Below, piece after piece: positions 26,991 through 36,531 of a DNA stretch of 64,000 nt. Position numbers and translations under genes: made by a program. The stretch is from Thermohalobaculum sp039030715. Lineage in GTDB: Bacteria; Pseudomonadota; Alphaproteobacteria; Rhodobacterales; Rhodobacteraceae. Under the pieces are notes generated by a model. It saw nothing but the letters and a program-made list of their open reading frames with translations. It made no database searches and was not told where the DNA came from. The stretch spans positions 9,073-73,072 of the forward strand of contig JBCCDU010000011.1 of NCBI GenBank assembly GCA_039030715.1. Reading direction: 5' to 3'. Each line of letters begins with the position of its first letter. Positions within the stretch are counted from its first letter, which is position 1.

Positions 26991-27566
26991 ATGCTCCTGC
27001 TGATCGATAACTACGACAGCTTTACTTACAATCTCGTGCATTATCTGGGGGAACTCGGTGCTCCCTGCGAAGTTGTGCGCAATGACGAGGTCACGGTGAG
27101 CGAAGCACTGTCCTCCGGAATGGATGCGATTGTGCTCTCGCCCGGCCCCTGTACGCCCGCCGAGGCCGGGATTTGCGTCGACCTGGTCCGTGAAGCGCCG
27201 GAGGACCTGCCGATTCTGGGCGTATGCCTTGGGCATCAGAGCATCGGCGCCGCCTACGGGGCCGACGTCACCCGATGCCACGAGATCCTGCACGGCAAAC
27301 TTTCGACCCTGACCCATGATGGCGACGGGCTTTTCGAAGGCATCGAACAGGGTTTCGACGTCACGCGCTATCACTCGCTGGTCGTCGTATCCGACAGCAT
27401 GCCGGACAGCCTGAGGGTCACCGCCCGGTCGCAATCCGGTGTCGTAATGGGTTTGCGCCACCAGACCCGTCCCGTTCACGGTGTGCAGTTCCACCCCGAG
27501 AGCATCGCCTCGCAGCACGGTCACGCCATGCTGCGCAACTTTCTGGATCTGGCAGCGGCGGCATGA
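26991..27566 (+). CDS. trpG: Anthranilate synthase component II (glutamine amidotransferase)
   Basis: This 191-residue class I glutamine amidotransferase supplies ammonia to TrpE. The catalytic triad is C79 (LGVCLGHQS), H168 and E170 (VQFHPES). The N-terminal LLIDNYDSFTYNL is typical of TrpG/PabA. PabA use in folate synthesis is possible, but the 4-base overlap with trpD (ATGA) favours tryptophan. GAGAGGCG precedes the ATG. It is divergent from the yibQ-like gene over about 180 bases, so trpGD probably has its own promoter, separate from trpE. Confidence 0.97.
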   Translation: MLLLIDNYDSFTYNLVHYLGELGAPCEVVRNDEVTVSEALSSGMDAIVLSPGPCTPAEAGICVDLVREAPEDLPILGVCLGHQSIGAAYGADVTRCHEILHGKLSTLTHDGDGLFEGIEQGFDVTRYHSLVVVSDSMPDSLRVTARSQSGVVMGLRHQTRPVHGVQFHPESIASQHGHAMLRNFLDLAAAA

Positions 27567-28585
27567 GCGACCTGAAACCTTTCATCGGCCGCGCCGCCGA
27601 CGAGGCGCTGGACCGCGAGGCGGCAGAGGCCGCATTCGGCATAATCATGGAGGGTCAGGCGACCCCGGCACAGATCGGCGCCTTCCTGATGGCGTTGCGC
27701 GTGCGCGGCGAGGTTGTGGACGAGATCGCCGGAGCAGCCAATGCCATGCGCGCGCGCGCCGCGGCGGTGAAGGCACCCCCGGGTGCGATGGATATCGTCG
27801 GCACTGGTGGCGATGGGAAGGGCACGCTGAATATCTCCACCGCCACGGCGTTTGTGGTCGCAGGCACCGGCGTGCCGGTGGCAAAGCATGGCAACAAGGC
27901 GCTCTCCTCGCGCTCGGGCGCTGCGGATGCGCTGACCGAAATGGGTGTCGAGGTGATGGTTCCCGCCGCTGTCGCCGAGCAAGCACTGAGCGAAACCGGC
28001 ATCTGCTTCATGATGGCCCCGATGCACCACGCAGCGATGCGCCATGTGCAACCGGTGCGGGTCGAGCTGGGAACCCGCGTCATCTTCAACATCCTTGGCC
28101 CGCTGACCAATCCGGCGGGTGTCAAACATCAACTCACCGGAGCCTTCGCACCTCAATTCCTGCGTCCGATGGCGGAGACTTTGGCAGCGCTTGGGACTGA
28201 AACCGCCTGGCTAGTCCACGGCAGCGACGGGACGGACGAGGTTTCGATCTCCGGCACCACGCAGGTCGTATCGCTCTGCGAAGGATCGCTAACCGAGTAC
28301 GAGCTTCACCCTGAAATGGCGGGCCTGCCGGTTCACCCGTTCGAGGCCATTCTGGGCGGCACACCGGAAGAGAACGCAACCGCCTTTCGCGCGCTTCTGG
28401 AGGGGGCGCCCGGCGCCTATCGCGATGCGGTGCTGTTGAACGCTGCCTCTGCCCTTGTGGTGGTCGGCAAGGCCGAAGATCTAAAGACCGGTGTTGAATT
28501 GGCGCGCAAGAGCATCGATAGCGGCGAGGCGATGAAGAAGATCAAAGCCCTGGCGAGGGTCACATCCGTCGCCGCCAAAGAATAA
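27563..28585 (+). CDS. trpD: Anthranilate phosphoribosyltransferase
   Basis: TrpD joins anthranilate to PRPP. The 340-residue protein carries the PRPP-binding GTGGDGKGTLNIST motif (about residues 79-92), KHGNKALSSRSGAADALTEMG (split here as KHGNKALSS and RSGAADAL), and the anthranilate site around MHHAAMRHVQPVR and NILGPLTNPAG. It overlaps trpG by 4 bases. Its 3' end overlaps the convergent BASS-family transporter by 26 bases, an unusually long convergent overlap. trpC resumes about 970 bases downstream. Confidence 0.98.
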   Translation: MSDLKPFIGRAADEALDREAAEAAFGIIMEGQATPAQIGAFLMALRVRGEVVDEIAGAANAMRARAAAVKAPPGAMDIVGTGGDGKGTLNISTATAFVVAGTGVPVAKHGNKALSSRSGAADALTEMGVEVMVPAAVAEQALSETGICFMMAPMHHAAMRHVQPVRVELGTRVIFNILGPLTNPAGVKHQLTGAFAPQFLRPMAETLAALGTETAWLVHGSDGTDEVSISGTTQVVSLCEGSLTEYELHPEMAGLPVHPFEAILGGTPEENATAFRALLEGAPGAYRDAVLLNAASALVVVGKAEDLKTGVELARKSIDSGEAMKKIKALARVTSVAAKE

Positions 28586-29429
28586 ACGGCGCCACCACCA
28601 GGTACATCAGAACGCCGTAGACGGCGGAGGGCAGCGCAAGTGCAGCCAGCCCTGCCCCACCCGGTGTGATCAAAGAACCGACAGCAATCCCCAGGGTGGC
28701 GTTCTGCACACCGGTTTCCAATGCGATGGCCGTGCTTGTCGGCATATCCAACCGTGTCATCCGCGCCAAGGCGAGCCCGGTGATCAGCAGGAACGCTATC
28801 AGAGCAACCAATGCTGGGCCGAGAGTGGTCAGGTTCTCCACCAAGTCCTCGCGTCCGCCGATGATCGCCAGGACGACGATTACGACAAACAGCAGATTGG
28901 CGAGCTTGCCCACAGGCCCCTCGATCCGTGACGCAAATCCGGGTGCAAAATGCCGAATTGCGACCCCCATCGACACCGGCACCAGTGTCATCAGAACCAG
29001 TGCGATCGACAGCTTTGTGACATTCACCGGCGGTGCTTCCACCCCCATGATCAGTCCGGCAAAGAACGCGGTCAGCGCCGGGACGGTGAAGATCGACAGC
29101 AGGCTAACCACCCCCGTCAACGTAACCGACAGCGCCACGTTGCCCAGCGCCAGCTTCGTCAGAATGTTCGATGTCACCCCGCCAGGACAGAGGGACAGGA
29201 TCATCAGCCCCAAAGCCAATTCCTGCGGAAGCCCGAACAACCTGCCCATGGCGAAGGCTGCAACCGGCAGAAGAAGGATCTGAGCTATCAGACCCACGCC
29301 AACGGCGCGCGGCATTTCGAGCAGGCGCCGGAAATCGGCCAGCGTCAGTCCCAGCCCCAGCGAGAGCATAATGAAGGCCAGCGAAAGCGGGAGAAAAACG
29401 TCCAGTATGATGGGCATAACGCTCTGCAT
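28560..29429 (-). CDS. Bile acid:sodium symporter (BASS) family transporter
   Basis: This 289-residue membrane protein has about nine to ten hydrophobic helices and the BASS/SBF signatures LCPGGVTSNILTKLA (about residues 81-95) and ETGVQNATLGIAVG (near residue 240). The second is the conserved Glu/Asn crossover segment that binds sodium. Substrates in the family include bile acids, pantoate, pyruvate and other organic anions; none can be chosen here. It lies antisense between trpD and trpC, overlapping trpD by 26 bases. ATG at 29429 is the only start that gives the first helix. Confidence 0.92.
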   Translation of the reverse strand: MQSVMPIILDVFLPLSLAFIMLSLGLGLTLADFRRLLEMPRAVGVGLIAQILLLPVAAFAMGRLFGLPQELALGLMILSLCPGGVTSNILTKLALGNVALSVTLTGVVSLLSIFTVPALTAFFAGLIMGVEAPPVNVTKLSIALVLMTLVPVSMGVAIRHFAPGFASRIEGPVGKLANLLFVVIVVLAIIGGREDLVENLTTLGPALVALIAFLLITGLALARMTRLDMPTSTAIALETGVQNATLGIAVGSLITPGGAGLAALALPSAVYGVLMYLVVAPFILWRRRM

Positions 29430-29558
29430 TGGTCTCCTGCGGCGCGCAGGGCGTTTTTCATTACACCAAATTGGGGCGGAATGAACCCCTCGTCACCTCA
29501 CACAGTGGCAGCGAAATTCTCGCTTGGGTTTCCAGATCGAGGGCGGTATCACCGGGCC

Positions 29559-30365
29559 ATGGCAGACATCCTGGACAAGATAAGGCGCTACAAGCTGGAG
29601 GAGATCGCTGCGGCGAAGCGCGCCCGCCCGCTGTCGACGGTCGAAGCAGATGCTCGCGCGGCGGACCCGGTGCGCGGCTTCGGCGACGCTCTTAGCCGGG
29701 CGGAATCCGAGGGTGGCTATGGTCTGATTGCCGAGATCAAGAAGGCGAGCCCGTCCAAGGGCCTAATCCGTGAAGATTTCGACCCGCCGGCGCTCGCCAA
29801 AGCCTATGAGGATGGCGGCGCCACCTGCCTTAGCGTGTTGACCGATGAGCCGAGCTTTCAGGGCGCGCCGGACTACCTGACCACCGCACGCGCGGCGACC
29901 TCGCTGCCCGCGATCCGCAAGGATTTCCTCTATGACACTTACCAGGTGGCGGAGGCGCGAGCCTGGGGTGCGGATTGCATCCTAATCATTCTTGCCTCTG
30001 TCAGCGACGCCCAAGCGGCGGAGTTGGAGGAGGCCGCCTTCTCCTGGGGAATGGATGCGCTGATCGAGGTTCATGACCGGGCCGAGCTTGATCGCGCCCA
30101 TGCGCTGAAATCCTCGCTGTTGGGGGTCAATAACCGCAATCTGAAGACCTTCGAGGTGACCCTAAAGACCACCGAGGATCTGGCACCGCATGTGCCGGAA
30201 GGACGGCTGCTGATTGGCGAAAGCGGCCTTTTTGCGCCGGCCGATCTGGCACGGCTGGCCCGCGTTGGCGCCCGCAGCTTCCTCATTGGTGAAAGCCTGA
30301 TGCGCCAGGCGGATGTGACCCGGGCGACCCGCGAAATCCTCGCCAACCCGCTGGTTCCGGCATGA
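29559..30365 (+). CDS. trpC: Indole-3-glycerol phosphate synthase
   Basis: TrpC closes the indole ring in tryptophan synthesis. The 268-residue TIM barrel shows IAEIKKASPSKGLI (catalytic Lys), SVLTDEPSFQG, LPAIRKDFLYDTYQV (catalytic Lys), LIEVHDRAELDRA, LGVNNRNLKTF and LIGESGLF. ATG at 29559 is chosen because MADILDKIRRYKLEEI is the normal N-terminus; the open frame extends far upstream without family similarity. It is divergent from the BASS gene and overlaps moaC by 4 bases, starting the operon trpC-moaC-moeA. Confidence 0.98.
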   Translation: MADILDKIRRYKLEEIAAAKRARPLSTVEADARAADPVRGFGDALSRAESEGGYGLIAEIKKASPSKGLIREDFDPPALAKAYEDGGATCLSVLTDEPSFQGAPDYLTTARAATSLPAIRKDFLYDTYQVAEARAWGADCILIILASVSDAQAAELEEAAFSWGMDALIEVHDRAELDRAHALKSSLLGVNNRNLKTFEVTLKTTEDLAPHVPEGRLLIGESGLFAPADLARLARVGARSFLIGESLMRQADVTRATREILANPLVPA

Positions 30366-30835
30366 GCGGTTTCACTCATTTCGACGAGGCCGGGAACGCC
30401 CAGATGGTCGATGTCGGCGCCAAGGAGGTTACGGAACGCTCGGCGACCGCCCGGGGCACCGTCCTGATGGCCCCCGAAACCCTCTCGATGATCGCAGGTG
30501 GGACAGCGAAGAAGGGCGACGTGCTTGGGATCGCGCGACTGGCGGGCATCATGGCGGCCAAGAAGACAGCTGACCTGATCCCGCTCTGCCATCCGCTGGC
30601 CCTGACCAAGATCACAGTCGATCTGGAACTCGCGGCACCCGACCGGGTGGAGATCGAGGCGACCGTGAAACTCTCCGGCAAGACCGGGGTGGAAATGGAG
30701 GCGCTGACCGCGGTCTCCACAGCGGCGCTGACTGTCTATGACATGTGCAAATCAGTCGATCGCAGCATGCGTCTGACCGATATACGTCTGGTCCACAAGG
30801 CGGGCGGCAAAACCGGTGAGTTTCGGGCCGATTGA
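30362..30835 (+). CDS. moaC: Cyclic pyranopterin monophosphate synthase MoaC
   Basis: MoaC converts the MoaA product to cyclic pyranopterin phosphate in molybdenum cofactor synthesis. The 157-residue protein has FTHFDEAGNAQMVDVG, the LIPLCHPLALTK block with catalytic His, GVEMEALTAVS and DMCKSVDRSM with catalytic Lys and Asp. It overlaps trpC by 4 bases (ATGA) and moeA by one base (TGATG). The trpC-moaC-moeA order is, from memory, common in alphaproteobacteria. Confidence 0.98.
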   Translation: MSGFTHFDEAGNAQMVDVGAKEVTERSATARGTVLMAPETLSMIAGGTAKKGDVLGIARLAGIMAAKKTADLIPLCHPLALTKITVDLELAAPDRVEIEATVKLSGKTGVEMEALTAVSTAALTVYDMCKSVDRSMRLTDIRLVHKAGGKTGEFRAD

Positions 30836-32025
30836 TGCTCAGCACCGCCGAAGCGCTCGCCAAACTGCTGAACCTCGCCCCCCTGCCAGAGGGGGAGAGC
30901 GTGCCGTTGGCCAAAGCTGACAGCCGTATCCTGCTGCGCGATGTGGTGGCTGGGCGAGACCAGCCGCCTTTCGCCGCCTCCGCGATGGATGGCTATGCCG
31001 TCCGCGCGAGCGAAGCGGTTGAAGGCGCCAGACTTACCGTCGTCGACGAGGCCGCAGCCGGTCATCGCGCCGATCTGGCCCTGCCTCCCGGCGCGGCGAT
31101 CCGCATCTTTACCGGCGCTCCGGTGCCGGATGGCTCGGACACGATCCTGATCCAGGAAAACACCGGCAGGTGCGGCAATCAGATTACCGTGACAGAAGCG
31201 CCTCCGCTGGGCGATTATATCCGCCCTGCAGGGGGAGACTTCGCCAGCGACTTCACGCTGACAGCACCCCGTCGCTTGTCGCCGCGGGAGGTCGCATTGC
31301 TCGCCGCAATGAACTGCGCCGAGGTGAGGGTGGCTCGGCGGCCTGTCGTGGCGCTGATCCCGACCGGCGATGAACTGGTCCTGCCCGGTCAAAACCCGGG
31401 TCCGGACCAGATCGTTTCGTCAAACAATTACGGCCTGGCGGCGATGCTTGCGCGCGCGGGCGCCCTGCCCCGGCTGTGCCCGATTGCGCGCGACAGTCGT
31501 GAAAGCCTGCTGGCAGCGCTGGATGCGGCGGAAGGCGCGGATATCGTGGTGACCCTGGGTGGCGCCTCGGTCGGCGATCACGATCTGGTCGCGGATGTAC
31601 TGGGCGAAGCCGGGCTGACACTGGATTTTTACAAAGTTGCAATGCGCCCGGGAAAGCCGCTCATGGCCGGACGCATCCATGATAAGATGATGATTGGCCT
31701 GCCGGGCAATCCCGTCTCTGCAATGGTTTGCGGCGAGATCTTCCTGCGCCCGGTCATTGAGCGGATGCTGGGCTTGCCGGTGCGTGGACCGCATCTGCGC
31801 CAGGCGAAACTTGCCCGTCCGATTACGCGGAACGGTCCGCGCGAACATTACATGCGTGCCGTCGTTATGCCGACCGAGACGGGCTTTCCCGTAGTCGAAA
31901 TCTTCGAGAACCAGGATAGCTCTCGCCTTGCGACACTGGCGCAAGCGAATGCCTTGGTTGTACGTGCGCCCGATGCTCCCGCACTGGATGAAGAAAACAC
32001 TGTCCTCTATATGTCACTGGATTGA
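30835..32025 (+). CDS. moeA: Molybdopterin molybdenumtransferase MoeA
   Basis: MoeA inserts molybdate into adenylylated molybdopterin. The 396-residue protein has the domain I/II motifs PPFAASAMDGYAVRA and PAGGDFASDFTL, the MPT-binding domain III with PTGDELV, SNNYGLAAML and VTLGGASVGDHD, and domain IV after GLPGNPVSAMV. ATG at 30835 is preferred over TTG one codon earlier, giving a one-base overlap with moaC. lexA follows 91 bases later from its own SOS-regulated promoter. Confidence 0.97.
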   Translation: MLSTAEALAKLLNLAPLPEGESVPLAKADSRILLRDVVAGRDQPPFAASAMDGYAVRASEAVEGARLTVVDEAAAGHRADLALPPGAAIRIFTGAPVPDGSDTILIQENTGRCGNQITVTEAPPLGDYIRPAGGDFASDFTLTAPRRLSPREVALLAAMNCAEVRVARRPVVALIPTGDELVLPGQNPGPDQIVSSNNYGLAAMLARAGALPRLCPIARDSRESLLAALDAAEGADIVVTLGGASVGDHDLVADVLGEAGLTLDFYKVAMRPGKPLMAGRIHDKMMIGLPGNPVSAMVCGEIFLRPVIERMLGLPVRGPHLRQAKLARPITRNGPREHYMRAVVMPTETGFPVVEIFENQDSSRLATLAQANALVVRAPDAPALDEENTVLYMSLD

Positions 32026-32057
32026 GCCCGATCTGTTCTTCCTCGAAGACCCCTCAG

Positions 32058-32086
32058 TTGACACAAATAGAGAACACTTGTAGAAC
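32058..32086 (+). promoter_or_regulatory. lexA promoter with SOS box
   Basis: TTGACA (32058-32063), 17 bases, then TAGAAC (32081-32086) forms a sigma-70 type promoter. GAAC-N7-GAAC (32072-32086) is the alphaproteobacterial LexA box and covers the -10 element, so LexA bound here would block its own transcription. This is the classic autoregulatory arrangement. Confidence 0.9.
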
Positions 32087-32116
32087 AGTTGGAAATCTCC
32101 AGCTGGGAACGGGCAA

Positions 32117-32842
32117 ATGCTGACAAAGAAACAATACGATCTGCTGATGTTTATCCACAAGCGGGTTCAACGCGACGGTGTCCCACCTTCTTTCGATGAA
32201 ATGAAGGAGGCGCTGGATCTACGCTCGAAATCGGGCATCCACCGTCTGGTGACGGCGCTGGAGGAACGCGGCTTCATTCGCCGCCTCGCCCATCGCGCCC
32301 GCGCGGTCGAAATCCTGCGCCTGCCGGAAAATTTCGGCAGCAGCAGGCCAGACGGTGGTGGGTTCCGCCCCTCGGTGATCGAGGGTGATCTGTCACGCGA
32401 AGATACCGCCCGCGAGACGTTGGAACGTATGGGTGGGCGCGAAATCGCATCGGAAGGTGCCATTTCGGTCCCGCTGATCGGTCGGATCGCAGCCGGTGTT
32501 CCGATTGAGGCGATGGAGAGTGGCGCGTCTCATCTGGGTGTGCCGTCAATGATGCTGTCGAGCTCGGGCGAGCATTATGCGCTGCAGGTCAAAGGCGATT
32601 CAATGATCGAGGCCGGTATTTTCGAGGGCGATGTGGTTGTCGTGAAAAAGCAGACCACAGCCGATAACGGCGACATCATCGTGGCTCTTATCGAGGATCA
32701 TGAAGCGACCCTCAAGCGGTTACGCAGGAAGGGCGGTGCAATCGCACTCGAGGCCGCAAACCCGGCCTATGAAACCCGGCTCTATCGCACCGACCAGGTG
32801 AAGATCCAGGGCAAGATGGTGGGGCTGATCCGCACCTATTGA
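32117..32842 (+). CDS. lexA: SOS repressor LexA
   Basis: LexA represses DNA-damage genes and self-cleaves when RecA filaments form. The 241-residue protein has an N-terminal winged helix (1-65, including KSGIHRLVTALEERGFIRR), the cleavage bond A126-G127 in IGRIAAGVPI, catalytic Ser162 (KGDSMIEAG) and Lys200 (EATLKRL). An acidic linker of about 40 residues makes it slightly longer than E. coli LexA, as is usual in alphaproteobacteria. An SOS box overlaps its promoter. The stop overlaps the convergent comEC end by 7 bases. Confidence 0.98.
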   Translation: MLTKKQYDLLMFIHKRVQRDGVPPSFDEMKEALDLRSKSGIHRLVTALEERGFIRRLAHRARAVEILRLPENFGSSRPDGGGFRPSVIEGDLSREDTARETLERMGGREIASEGAISVPLIGRIAAGVPIEAMESGASHLGVPSMMLSSSGEHYALQVKGDSMIEAGIFEGDVVVVKKQTTADNGDIIVALIEDHEATLKRLRRKGGAIALEAANPAYETRLYRTDQVKIQGKMVGLIRTY

Positions 32843-34965
32843 TTGGACCAGAGGCGGCTTTCGGGCCGCCTGGAAGGAACAATTTCGATCTCGTCGCCAT
32901 CGGTGTAGATGGCGAGGCCCTGCATTACGCTGGTCTCCCGCCTGCTGACGATGCGGCATGCGCCTGACACGTTGGCTCTCGTGTAAAGCACCACCAGTTT
33001 ACGGGCGATGCATTCCGGTTCCTCCGCCTTTCGACCGCGCATGACGACAATCTGCCATCCGTTGGATAGGCGCGCTTTGGCCATCGAAGCGGAGGCACTG
33101 ACGCCGGGGCGATTGAACGCTTGTACCTGATCCGCAAGATCGCCATCGCGTGCCAGCCAGCGCGCCGCCACGAAGCTTGCGGCACGATCCTTGTCGAGCG
33201 CACGGCCTTCACTGCCAATTGCGCCGACCAGACGACCATCGGCGGAGATCAGAACCTCCGGCCTCGGCGGCGGATCTGCCCAGACGAAAGCGGCGGCCAG
33301 AATCGGCAGGATGCCAAACAATCGCCAAGGCCCCTGCCAAAGAGCCAACCAAAGACCACCCAACCCGATTGCGCCGAGGATCCAAAGCGGCGCAGCCTCC
33401 GCCGGGCGCACAGCGCCAGGCAGATCCGCCGTCCAGTGCGCCACTATCAGGATCCAGTCGATCCCGGCCCCCATTGCGCGCAGGCCCCAACCCTCGAGCC
33501 CGAACGGCGCGAGCAAACCTGACGCCACAGCGCTTGGCGCCACCCAAAGGCCCATGACCGGCACCGCGGCCAGATTCGCTGGCAGGCCATAGGGTGCCAT
33601 TCGATTGAAGTGAAACGCCGCGAACGGAGCGGTCGCGAGCCCGGCAAGCAGACTGGTTGCGATCAGCCCACCCGCATAGATCGCAAGCCCTCGCAGAACG
33701 CGAAGCGGGATAGCGCGGGACTTTGCACTAGGCGCTTCCCTCCGACGGTTGAAGTCGCGCAAGGCAGCGAACCCTGCGACCAGTGCTGTCGTCGCGGCAA
33801 AGCTCATCTGGAAGCCGACATCCAGCAAGCTGATCGGCCGGATCAGCAAAATGATCGTGGCGGCAACACAGAGCGCGCGCAGGGTGATCGCCGGCCGGTC
33901 AAGCAGGACCGCGATCAACGCCACGGCGACCATGATGAACGCGCGCTGCGTCGCGACAGTCGCGCCGGACATCGCAAGATAGAGAAGCCCGGTCGCCAGT
34001 GCGGCGCAGGCGGCGACCTTCTTGGTCGAGACCATAAGGCCGATGCGCGGCACCAATGCCAAGCCCATGCGGGCCGCCACGAAGATCAAGCCGGTCAGGA
34101 TCCCCATATGCAGCCCAGAGATCGCGAGCAGGTGCGAGAGATTGGCTGTGCGCAGCGCCTCGGCATCCGTCTCCTCGATCCCGGATCGGTCGCCGACGAT
34201 AATAGCCGCCGCGAATGCGCCCGTGGGCCCTTGCAAAGCCTCTCGCAGTGCATTTGCGAGGCTAGAGCGTTGCGTCGCCAACCAGATTTTGGTGCGATCC
34301 AAGATGCTGTCATAGGCTGCAGGGCCCAGTGGTATGGCGATGCCACGGGCGAACCCGACCGCGCCCAGACGCTCGAAATACGCCTTGCGGCGAAAGTCGA
34401 AGCCACCCGGCTCCACAGGTCCGCTCGCAGGGCCGAGGCGGGCATAGACGCGCAGGGAGTGACCGAGAGGCGGTGGAGTATCCTCGGGCCTCAAGGTCAC
34501 CCGCGCGCGGATCGGTGTCTCGGCAGACTCCAGGCCGTAGATCAGCACATGATCCAGCAGAACGCGGGGCGCGCCAGAACGTGCACGGGTGACAGCGATC
34601 ACCCGCCCCTCCACCGTCTCGTCAATCGAGCCGGCCAGCATCGGTGCAACAATCCAATGGGCATGCATCAGGGCCGCGCTGAACCCGGTCGCCATACTAC
34701 CGAGCGCTGCGGCAAGTATCAGAGTTGCTAGCCCTGCCCGCCGGGCCCATCCGGTCGCCAGCGCCAGCACCGGCGGCACCAAGATCAGACACCAGAGGGG
34801 ATCAGGCTCCTCCGCCCCGCGGAAATAGAGCCAAATGCCGACCCCCAGCCCTACAGGCACCCACAGGATCAGCCGGCGGATCTCCGCACCGAACAACTGC
34901 GCCCAGTTCGTGTCTGCCCGAATGCCTTCCGCGCGCTGCTTGCGTGCTGTGGTTGCCTGCCCCAT
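32836..34965 (-). CDS. comEC: ComEC/Rec2 family DNA-uptake channel protein
   Basis: This is a polytopic membrane protein of about 709 residues with an N-terminal DUF4131 segment and the Competence domain, containing the LLAISGLHMGILTGL and MSGATVATQRAFIMVA signatures. The C-terminal part is short and lacks the HxHxDH zinc motif of the metallo-beta-lactamase-like domain found in Firmicutes ComEC, as in many alphaproteobacterial homologues. It would carry DNA across the inner membrane. The start is uncertain: 34965 has GGAAGGG upstream, while 35022 gives a longer N-terminus without a ribosome site. It is convergent with lexA and divergent from gltX. Confidence 0.9.
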   Translation of the reverse strand: MGQATTARKQRAEGIRADTNWAQLFGAEIRRLILWVPVGLGVGIWLYFRGAEEPDPLWCLILVPPVLALATGWARRAGLATLILAAALGSMATGFSAALMHAHWIVAPMLAGSIDETVEGRVIAVTRARSGAPRVLLDHVLIYGLESAETPIRARVTLRPEDTPPPLGHSLRVYARLGPASGPVEPGGFDFRRKAYFERLGAVGFARGIAIPLGPAAYDSILDRTKIWLATQRSSLANALREALQGPTGAFAAAIIVGDRSGIEETDAEALRTANLSHLLAISGLHMGILTGLIFVAARMGLALVPRIGLMVSTKKVAACAALATGLLYLAMSGATVATQRAFIMVAVALIAVLLDRPAITLRALCVAATIILLIRPISLLDVGFQMSFAATTALVAGFAALRDFNRRREAPSAKSRAIPLRVLRGLAIYAGGLIATSLLAGLATAPFAAFHFNRMAPYGLPANLAAVPVMGLWVAPSAVASGLLAPFGLEGWGLRAMGAGIDWILIVAHWTADLPGAVRPAEAAPLWILGAIGLGGLWLALWQGPWRLFGILPILAAAFVWADPPPRPEVLISADGRLVGAIGSEGRALDKDRAASFVAARWLARDGDLADQVQAFNRPGVSASASMAKARLSNGWQIVVMRGRKAEEPECIARKLVVLYTRANVSGACRIVSRRETSVMQGLAIYTDGDEIEIVPSRRPESRLWSNQ

Positions 34966-35055
34966 AAAGCGCGCGACCCTTCCATCCCATGGCCCCCGGC
35001 CGTTCAACTCAAAGCTGTGCATGCCGCGCGGCGAATGTCAAAGAGCCTGACCCCG

Positions 35056-36468
35056 ATGAACACGCACTCCGTCGTCACCCGCTTCGCACCCTCGCCCACT
35101 GGGTTTCTTCATATCGGAGGCGCGCGCACGGCGCTCTTCAACTGGCTGTTTGCGCGGCATCATGGGGGGCAGTTCCTGCTGCGCATCGAAGATACCGACA
35201 GGGCGCGGTCGACCCCCGAAGCGACCGAAGCGATTTTTGCGGGGATGCGCTGGCTCGGGCTGGACTGGGATGGGGACGTGATCAGCCAATTCGACCGGGT
35301 TGCGCGCCATGCCGAGGTAGCGGCGGAAATGCTGGCGAAGGGCAGCGCCTACAAGTGTTTTGCGACCAAGGAGGAAATCGACGCCTTTCGTGCGGAGGCC
35401 AAGGTCGAAGGCCGGCCCCCGATGTTTCGCAGCCCGTGGCGCGATCGCACAGATCACCCCGATGCCCCCTACACCGTTCGCCTGAAAGCGCCCCGCGAAG
35501 GACAAATCGCCGTTGCGGACGCGGTTCAGGGCGGCGTCACCTGGGGGGCAGAGCAAATGGACGATCTGATCCTGCTACGCTCCGACGGGACGCCGACTTA
35601 CATGCTGGCGGTGGTTGTCGATGATCACGATATGAGCGTCACCCATGTGATCCGTGGCGACGATCACCTGACGAACGCTGCGCGCCAGACCTTGATCTAT
35701 AAGGCCAATGACTGGTCCGTGCCGGTTTTCGCGCATATTCCGCTGATCCATGGCGCCGACGGTGCGAAATTGTCAAAGCGTCATGGGGCACTGGGGGTCG
35801 AGGAATATCAGAAGATGGGCTACTTGCCCGAGGCTGTGACCAATTATCTGGCGCGCTTGGGCTGGAGTCACGGCGATGACGAGTACTTCACCACGGAGCA
35901 AGCAATCGACTGGTTCGGACTGGACGCCATCGGCAAATCGGCTGCCCGGTTCGATTTTGCCAAGCTGACCAACCTGAACGGCCAGCATATGCGTGCGGCC
36001 AAGGACGAGAGATTGTTGCAAGCGGTAACAGACTTTGCTGCGGCGCAGCAACTCCCGCCCCTTACCCAGCTTCAACTCTCGCGCATGACCCAAGGCATGC
36101 CGCATCTGAAAGAGCGCGCAAAAAGCATCGCGGAACTTATTGATCTATCGTATTTTATCCTGGCCGAACGCCCCTTGGAATTTGACGAAAAAGCGCTCAA
36201 AAACCTGGGCGAGGAAGCGATTGTGATGCTTGCTCGTTTGACCGAGCGCCTGCAAAATGCTACCCCGTGGCACGCAGATAAGGTCGAAGAAATCATCCGG
36301 GCTTTTGCCGAGGACGAGGGGCTCAAATTGGGCAAAGTCGCACAACCCCTCCGTGCCGCACTGACCGGTCGGGCAGTCAGCCCTGGTGTTTTCGATGTCA
36401 TAGAAATTTTGGGGAGAGACGAGGTTCTGGGTCGGCTGGAAGATATTCGCGCCCTCCCCCAAGGCTGA
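35056..36468 (+). CDS. gltX: Glutamyl-tRNA synthetase
   Basis: GltX charges tRNA-Glu. The 470-residue protein has FAPSPTGFLHIGGARTALFN with the HIGH motif as HIGG, the KMSK-type KLSKRHGALGVEEY, and a C-terminal anticodon-binding domain from about residue 310. ATG at 35056 fits the family N-terminus; in-frame ATGs at 35017 and 35035 only add unconserved residues. Alphaproteobacteria often carry two gltX copies; this one has the discriminating-type core, but tRNA choice cannot be read. gltA follows after 63 bases. Confidence 0.97.
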   Translation: MNTHSVVTRFAPSPTGFLHIGGARTALFNWLFARHHGGQFLLRIEDTDRARSTPEATEAIFAGMRWLGLDWDGDVISQFDRVARHAEVAAEMLAKGSAYKCFATKEEIDAFRAEAKVEGRPPMFRSPWRDRTDHPDAPYTVRLKAPREGQIAVADAVQGGVTWGAEQMDDLILLRSDGTPTYMLAVVVDDHDMSVTHVIRGDDHLTNAARQTLIYKANDWSVPVFAHIPLIHGADGAKLSKRHGALGVEEYQKMGYLPEAVTNYLARLGWSHGDDEYFTTEQAIDWFGLDAIGKSAARFDFAKLTNLNGQHMRAAKDERLLQAVTDFAAAQQLPPLTQLQLSRMTQGMPHLKERAKSIAELIDLSYFILAERPLEFDEKALKNLGEEAIVMLARLTERLQNATPWHADKVEEIIRAFAEDEGLKLGKVAQPLRAALTGRAVSPGVFDVIEILGRDEVLGRLEDIRALPQG

Positions 36469-36531
36469 CACATAAACGTTTCGCGAGTGTGGTCCTTATA
36501 CCGCCTCGCCGAACCACAGAAGAGGTAATCC

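Noticed and set aside
33610..34731. 373-codon plus-strand open frame
   Set aside because: Antisense to comEC transmembrane segments; strongly charged and Arg/Gln-rich, a typical shadow frame.
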